A DNA stretch of 64,000 bases from Bugula neritina (lineage: Eukaryota > Bryozoa > Gymnolaemata > Cheilostomatida > Bugulidae). Of the stretch, positions 58,109 to 64,000 are shown piece by piece; within the stretch, counting starts at the first letter, position 1, and each line of letters opens with the position of its first letter. Both the position numbers and the translations under genes were made by a program. The stretch spans positions 32,185,773-32,249,772 of the forward strand of contig OZ037766.1 of the NCBI GenBank assembly GCA_964035545.1. The letters run 5' to 3'. The notes beneath the pieces were generated by a model. That model was not told where the DNA came from. It did no database searches and saw only the letters and a list, made by a program, of their open reading frames with translations.

Positions 58109-59965
58109 TTACTGAGTTTTTGACTCAGATAATATAACCATTTCAAACAAGGGATATCGAAAAGTCTTATTTTTAATTTGTACACTAACTTTGCAACAAG
58201 CATAGGCATATTGGTCTTTAGCTAAGTCTTCCAATAGCGGATGGTAATAGCTCACCGCATTAGATATGTTACTTTCTATTTCACATTTGGTGACAAACTT
58301 TGAGAATGTTCCTTGCTGACTATTAAATGGCGAGAACAAGTTTAACTTGTTCTCACAAGTCTGGTCTAGCTGTAATATGTCATATTGAGCTACCTTTGCC
58401 ACAAGTTTTGGTTGGTCATCAGAACCTGTGATTGTAAGTTTCAACCATTCAACAGCACATTCTAGAGGGTGACTCAAAAGAGTGTTGATGAAACTAAACT
58501 CACTGGCCAAGTATTTCCTGGATAAAGTTTTAGCTTGCTTTGCTAAAGCAAGTTTGTGTTTTTCTAGACTACTTTTATTGCTGGTAGTAGTTAGTGTGAT
58601 AATAGGATTGTGTCTGTTGTAATAGGCATCATAAAAATCAGTGGTAAACTTGTATGTATTTCCCGAGGTTCTACTTTTTCTACCAGGATTCTTTACTAAG
58701 TTTACATTCACTACAGGCCTTGAAATTCCTTCAAATCTAAACTTCCACAATCGAGTTAGGAATTTCAAAGCATGGTTTGCATACAACTTGGCAAATAACT
58801 GCAGCTGTTTCTCGCTGGATGAACCATCTAAAACTAATGGGTTGGTTGGAACCATCATCATCTCTTGCAGGTAGAGTATGTGGAAATGGGCTATTAATAA
58901 AAACAGTAAGAATGCCGAGTTTGGAAAATTCTCATCTCTTAGTATACCGTAAACTTGCTTTCGGAGTACATTCTCATGAAGTTGCAAATAGGTGAACAAA
59001 TGTTGTGAGTGAGGCTGCAGCTTCTTAAGGGGTAAATATCCATTAATGACCCATTTGACAAAACTTCTCAGTAGTTCACATAGCTCTGAAACTATCGGAA
59101 ATTCGTCCTCGCAAATCTCTTCCAGCTTCCTTTTCACAATCTCAAAATAACCAAGATCCTGTCTGTTTGCAAAGCAAACTCCTAGAGCTTCAAGACCTAC
59201 AGGTAAATCTAATGGTGGTTCTACTACTAGCTTACAAAGAAGGCTCCATAAAAACAATGAAGGTTCTAAGAGTTCACTTTCTCTCTCAGGATCTGAAGTT
59301 ATATCTACACCAGCTGTCGGCAGCTTACTGCTGTCTCCCTCTACACCAGCTGTATGTAGCTCACTGCTGTCTCCCTCTACACCAACTGTATGTAGTTCGC
59401 TGCTGTCTCCCTCTACACCAGCTGTATGTAGCTCACTGCTGTCTCCCTCTACACCAGCTGTATGTAGCCCACTGCTGTCTCTTTCTACACCAGCTGTATG
59501 TAGCTCACTGCTGCTGCCTTTCCTAGTTGCAGCAGAACTAGCAACACCTCCTCCCTGAACAAAGTCTTCAGCTGCACATTTAGTAAATAGAAATTCATTA
59601 GTTGAACTCTCACTGTAATTAGTAAGTTCACCGCAAATCACAGTGGCTAACTTTTTATCCATGGTAATTTCAATCACAACATTGTCAGACTCGATTACTT
59701 TCATAACTTCTTTTTCAGAGGAACGACTTTTAGTCTTGTCTAAAAATATACATTTGTGCAATAGATATTAGTTTGGTTAGAAACGGAAAGCCACAGAATA
59801 CAACAAACTTCTAAGCAACACAACAAAACTTCAAGGGAAAAGCAAGCATAACTTACTTCCATATGCTTTTGAGTTCTGTTTTTTCTGATGGTTTGCTCTA
59901 TTAGTTAAATTCATCAGACGATCCACTTCTGCTTTGTCAAACTTGACTTCGGCTGCTTTAGCCAT
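58109..59965 (-). CDS. Gene E: GVEGDSSELHTA-repeat protein with C-terminal helical domain, 579 residues
   Basis: Exon 1 (59857-59965) starts MAKAAEVKFDKAEVDRLMNL and ends one base into a codon at a GTAAGT donor. Exon 2 (58109-59739) completes it and runs to the stop, total 1740 bp. A short linker and about six dodecapeptides GVEGDSSELHTA precede the cluster domain. The domain has a Leu-rich N-terminal half, the NSAFLLFLLIAHFHILYLQE helix (the clearest copy of the family signature), LTRLWKFRFEGISRP, FYDAYYNRHNP, PLECAVEWLKL and a YAYACCKV ending. It is the shortest gene of the cluster and lacks the amphipathic module. No secretion signal. Function is unknown. Confidence 0.75.
59304..59515 (-). 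repeat. 36-bp coding repeat (GVEGDSSELHTA) in gene E
   Basis: About six near-identical units of TGTCTCCCTCTACACCAGCT plus GTATGTAGCTCACTGC on the plus strand. They lie between the unique N-terminus and the helical domain. Confidence 0.9.
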
Positions 59966-60670
59966 TTGATTAGAAAGTATAAAGTTGATTTTCCCAAGAA
60001 AATATAAGACTAGTGTAACTTGCATATGCTACTGTTGTCTAAGAGGTTAAATTAGCTTTCAAGCTCACATATCTAAGCTTCATAAAGCATTTTTCACTAT
60101 TTGAAAATCGAATTATACTTTTTGTTTCTAAGCAGCAGTTTTCAAATTAGCTCTAGTATAAACGATTTTGAGCTTGGATGTATACTATAATGGTTATGTA
60201 GTCAAATTCTTTGGTAAACAATGCTTGCACTGCTTGGCTATGTTTTTATAGCACATATAATCAATTAGTCAATGTATTATTTCTAAGACACAGCAACAAA
60301 AGTGGCGAGTTGAAGCTGCTATAAATAATATCTCTGCAATTATTTAAATCTTAAACAGATGTGCTTTACACAATTATGCTAAACACTTATTTCAAACTTT
60401 TCTTATAATTTTATGTTATATTTCGCATTGCTCGAAAGACAACAAAGGCACAAAACAAGCATTTTGTAAGTGCACAGTACATTTATATATGCACTAAAAT
60501 AAGCTTATGTGTTTCTAAACTTTCAAGAGATTTTGTAGATATAAGTTGGTCGTCTGAAATTTTCTTATAATATTCAAAACTTTTCTTTAGTTATTGCAGC
60601 AAACTAAAGTTATCTGTTCTCCATTTTATACTCAGCTTCATGTTCTTGTAATATCAATAAGTATTAATAT

Positions 60671-61006
60671 CAAGAGTGTCTAACCTTTTTAGATCGAAGG
60701 TCAATAAAATTAAATATTTTATGACGCAGGCCACATTTTAAAATTTAGCATGGACTGGGGCCCATCGCACCAGTAATTTTCAAAAAACTTTATTCCAAAT
60801 TCCTATGAATCAGTACACCAAGAAGTCCTAATAATTACTGCAGGCTGGAAGTTTTTAGCATAAGTAAAAATATATTTAAATTAAGGTGGGTTTCCCACTC
60901 TAATTCACATACAGGTGCAAAATAACTTTGTTATGCCTTTGAGGGCCACATAAATGTAGGCTAGAGCCACATCCAGCCTTGGGGGGCCGCCTGTTGGACA
61001 GCCCTG
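60671..61006. mobile_element. Non-autonomous hAT-like DNA transposon
   Basis: The right end, read inward, is CAGGGCTGTCCAACAGGCGG, a hAT-type terminus common in animal genomes. The left end CAAGAGTGTCTAACC is its imperfect inverted partner (10 of 15). Inside are CCACAT and GGGCCC motifs typical of such elements and no transposase. Flanks TATTAATA and TATTATAG may be a decayed 8-bp target duplication. Confidence 0.6.
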
Positions 61007-61114
61007 TATTATAGAGTACGCAGAAATGACTTCACACTTTATTTAACACTTCGATTGGCATGTGCAGTGAACCTAACTGGTAGTTTATGTTATTATACTG
61101 TACAGCTGGTGTCA

Positions 61115-61285
61115 TATCCACTGCTGCTACTGCTACTTCTGCTACTGCTACTTCTGTCTTCTGCTGCTACTGCTGCTGCTGCTGCCACTGTCTTCTGCTA
61201 CTGCTACTGCTACTTCTGCTTCTGCTACTGCTGCTGCTGCCTTCTGCTACTGTTACTACTGCTGCTGCCACTGCCTTCCTACCAT
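61115..61285. repeat. CTG/CTA/CTT triplet repeat
   Basis: An imperfect run of CTGCTACTTCTGCTACTG triplets that yields poly-Leu/Ser/Cys frames. It is intergenic. Confidence 0.9.
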
Positions 61286-62070
61286 TTTTTGTTGATTCAT
61301 TGTCTCCTTTTTGAAAGTACTAACTTACCGATGATATATAGTCTACCAATAGTTGTGCACAATTTTGCTAACAGCTAAAACTGCTTTCTGGTTTCCTGCG
61401 TATGCCCGTGCCTATAGAGTAATTCTGAATGGTGATATGCACTCAAGTGATGGTGTTTCTGCTAGGCTCAGTGAGGGGGGCTATATAGAACTGACACTAA
61501 TTGATGCTAAGTTTGACTGATCTTAATACTTATAATATAGTGGATATAGTTTCATTTGTTTTCTCACTTCTCATATAGCTTGTGTTCTATAAATATTTAT
61601 AAGTCAGCTTAGCGGTTATTCTGAGTGCTGCAAGAACAGGAAATAGCAAGCAACAAAAAAGATTTATATCCATGCAGTATAATTATAGTTGCAATCAACT
61701 AAATAAAATTATCAACATACGTCAAATATATGGGCAATTGCTGGAATCCTTAGAGGTATTGGAAATAGCCATAATTTGTGCAGCTTTTCCTTGCAGTGGC
61801 TTGTTTAAAATTTTAGAATATCTCTGGCTATAGCTAGCTAGAATGTTCAAATGACAACATTAATAACTAGCTGCTTATTTCATAGAAAAACCAGCCATCA
61901 GTAGTATCTCTTGCTAGCCACCTGTATATTATGATATGATGGGCTATTCTGAGAGTCATAAACCTAACTTCAATAGACTTTCAGAGTATAGGTTGGCTTT
62001 ACAGCTGAAGAATGATTGTTTGTAGAGAAATTTTCTGCCTAAAAAGCTGACTTTCTGTTAGCCAACAGAC

Positions 62071-62077
62071 TATAAAG
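62071..62077 (+). promoter_or_regulatory. TATA box candidate for gene F
   Basis: TATAAAG lies 65 bp upstream of the ATG at 62136, a fitting distance for a short 5' UTR. Confidence 0.45.
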
Positions 62078-62135
62078 GTAGCCACAAGTCTAGGTTGAAA
62101 CAAAACTTTCTCAGTTTCCTACAAAGAAGGACAAG

Positions 62136-64000
62136 ATGGCATCCAAAGAATCTAAGTTTCCTCAGAAGTTACTCTGTGCATCTGGTACCAAACCCAAAAG
62201 AAGTAAGCTTTCTTCCCAACCTTCAACTGCTTCTACCAGTAAAGCACCCACGGAACCCCACACATCTCCTGGTCCTAAAGCAGAAGCTAAAGGAAAAGCT
62301 TTGGTGAGAGAGGAAGACCAAACAAGTAAAGCTGCAAGGGAACCTGTAAGTTATTAAAATATTATAAAACTGCATGCTATAAATAGCAGCAGTAAGTTAT
62401 TATATAATATAATTGTTATGTTTTATACAGTTTCACCTTTAGAAAAGTGGTTTTGCTGAACTTTAACATGAAATTGTGAACGAAAATGTTTCAGAAGTTT
62501 GTTATTCTTATTGACATCTTATGGTAGCATCAAAATCTGCTAATTGTGCTGCACTTTATAAAATAATATTATATAATTTGTTTGTTTTTAGATTACAAAG
62601 ATGGATGTGAGTAGCTTTAGTGCTGCTCCTACTATACCTGGAGTCACTGAGGATGAGCCTGCAGTAGATGACACAGAGATGGACAGTGAACATGTGGCTG
62701 ACATAGAAAGGGATGCTGTTGCTGCCACAGCTACTGTTCATAAAGTCACCACTGAAAGTGGTTCTGGCTGCAGCAGTGCAGCTACTTCTATAGGTACTGC
62801 TGGTAGTTTAATGGGTTCGGACTGTGCAGAGCCTATGGATGCAAGTGATATAACTCTGCCGAATGCTTATGAAGAGAAGAGGCTTTTCTTTCGTGTGTTC
62901 TCAAATGAAGCTCTTCGTCCTAGCTACACTGCACATAACTTAGTAGAAAGCCTCATTGGTGGAGTCAATGTAAACTTACCTGCTCCCCTTGTAAGCTTAC
63001 ATGGTCTTTTCGATACACGACGAGACTCAGACTACCTATTTTATGTGACAGACCTTTTAGCATTGGATTATATTCAAGAGAGGCCAGAGCCTGTGGTTAT
63101 TGATCTGTTAACAAGTCTTCAGTTTTTTGTGATTTTTATACAGCAAGAATATTTAACCCGCAAGTTCAATATGCAATATTCTGTGGAGCACTTAATACGT
63201 ATGTTGAAAGATGAAGAAAGTCTAAGAAGAATTGAATTAATGAGAGTAATGCAAGACGCCAATGCTTTTCCAAAAAATGGTATGCTTCTTTTCATTATTG
63301 CCACTCACTTTTATGTGCTACTCATACAAGAATTTCTTTCACTCAGGGATTTGCCAGATTGCCCAGAATCAAAGAGTTTCATAGGTGACGTGACAAATCT
63401 TCTAAAGAGTTGTGCAGAGTTTGTTTTGAGATATTTCAACACACACTGGAAGGCTAGACTAGAAGGAATATCTTATGTTTCTATAAGCAAGAAGATTTTG
63501 GCTGAAGAAAAGAAACAGGAAATACCTCAACAATTTGAGCTAACAGCACTAATCAAGGACAGATACCGCTTATCTAAAGACCCAATCAACTTGTGCCAAA
63601 CAGAATGCAGCGAAGAGTTAATGGAAGCAGAGACTCACAAACTACTCATGTTTGCCAACTCTTTGAGAGATGATTACATCATTAAAAGATATGCAGACTT
63701 ACAGAATAATATGTACTTCCCAGTTGAGTCTGCAGCAGTTTGGATGAAAGTAATGGTGAAACTTTCAAATTTCTGTGCAACTGAGCTGAAGTCATGCCTA
63801 ATGGTTTTACACAGACAGTGTTTAAAAGATGGAAAGCCAAACGGTAAAGCAGCTTTCACTTTACAACCTCAGTCTGATCCAGTAACCTTTCACTTTGAGA
63901 AATACTCTAACCCTGAAGTCTCATTTGAAGTGGAGAGCTCTGCAGATAGTCTCCAGGAACTGATCTGTGACCTAGATAAAACTTCTTACATGTGTGCCCG
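62136..64000 (+). CDS. Gene F: plus-strand paralogue of the cluster, 3' end outside window
   Basis: Exon 1 (62136-62345, 70 codons, the same length as exon 1 of gene B) encodes a basic Ser/Thr/Lys/Pro-rich start, MASKESKFPQKLLCASG. Exon 2 starts at 62592 after TTTGTTTTTAG in phase 0 and stays open to the right edge, giving 539 visible residues. An acidic low-complexity linker precedes the cluster domain. The domain has a Leu-rich helical half, FPKNGMLLF...ATHFYVLLIQE, the HWKARLEGISY helix, SLRDDYIIKRY and FPVESAAVWMKVMVK. The last visible residues (DKTSYMCA) match the YAYACCKV/YVLSATH segment that lies about 15-30 residues from the end in genes C and E, so little of the protein is missing. 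This is the only member on the plus strand and the only one without an obvious tandem repeat. Confidence 0.72.

Larger units (their letters stand above)
60026..62135. other. Intergenic region between divergent genes E and F
   Basis: No gene is recognised. It contains the hAT-like element (60671-61006), a CTG-type repeat (61115-61285) and, 65 bp before the gene F start codon, a TATAAAG box (62071-62077). Confidence 0.6.

Noticed and set aside
25574-64000. Bacterial toxin genes or contamination, suggested by the endotoxin-like helix pattern
   Set aside because: Every gene has introns with animal-type splice signals, AT-rich composition like the flanks, and an animal retrotransposon inside one intron.

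Overview
This window is nuclear DNA from an invertebrate animal, probably a lophotrochozoan or another marine group; the phylum cannot be fixed by eye. Evidence: AT-rich sequence, short GT-AG introns, a six-exon homologue of the ciliary gene CFAP97, an intact Ty3/gypsy LTR retrotransposon, tRNA-derived SINE-like sequence and abundant minisatellites. Many genes are split into exons too short to stand out as ORFs. I assembled them by matching splice signals and codon phase, and the exon coordinates given are those predictions.

Layout. (1) 1-10500, minus: a large Ser/Thr/Asn-rich gene of about 16 exons, unrecognised, whose terminal exon (1-3198) runs off the left edge. (2) 11908-16867, plus: CFAP97, divergent from (1). 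(3) 17871-23481, minus: a seven-exon, 442-residue coiled-coil gene convergent with CFAP97. (4) 25574-64000: a cluster of five paralogous genes, here called B (25574-29014, minus), C (30352-51862, minus), D (53977-57098, minus), E (58109-59965, minus) and F (62136 to beyond 64000, plus). Each ends in one long exon for a related, mostly helical domain of about 400 residues. In front of that domain four of the five (B-E) carry a different tandem-repeat region. Gene C is the giant: 11 exons and about 2787 residues, with about 150 copies of a nine-residue VEGETVTEQ-type unit in one 4.6-kb exon.

The third intron of gene C holds a complete, very young retrotransposon (42340-50131) in the same orientation as the gene. 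It has identical 349-bp LTRs, a CTAT target duplication, a tRNA-Leu primer-binding site, Gag, and a Pol reached by a canonical T TTA AAC -1 frameshift site followed by a 10-bp hairpin. Each LTR carries six 11-bp palindromes at a 16-bp period just upstream of its TATA box.

The best candidate for an undescribed system is the paralogue cluster. It combines a conserved C-terminal helical domain with a hydrophobic central helix, unrelated N-terminal repeat arrays, a recurring short amphipathic-helix module and no visible signal peptides. The C-terminal domain has some resemblance in helix pattern to domain I of delta-endotoxins, but this is only a hypothesis to test by structure prediction.
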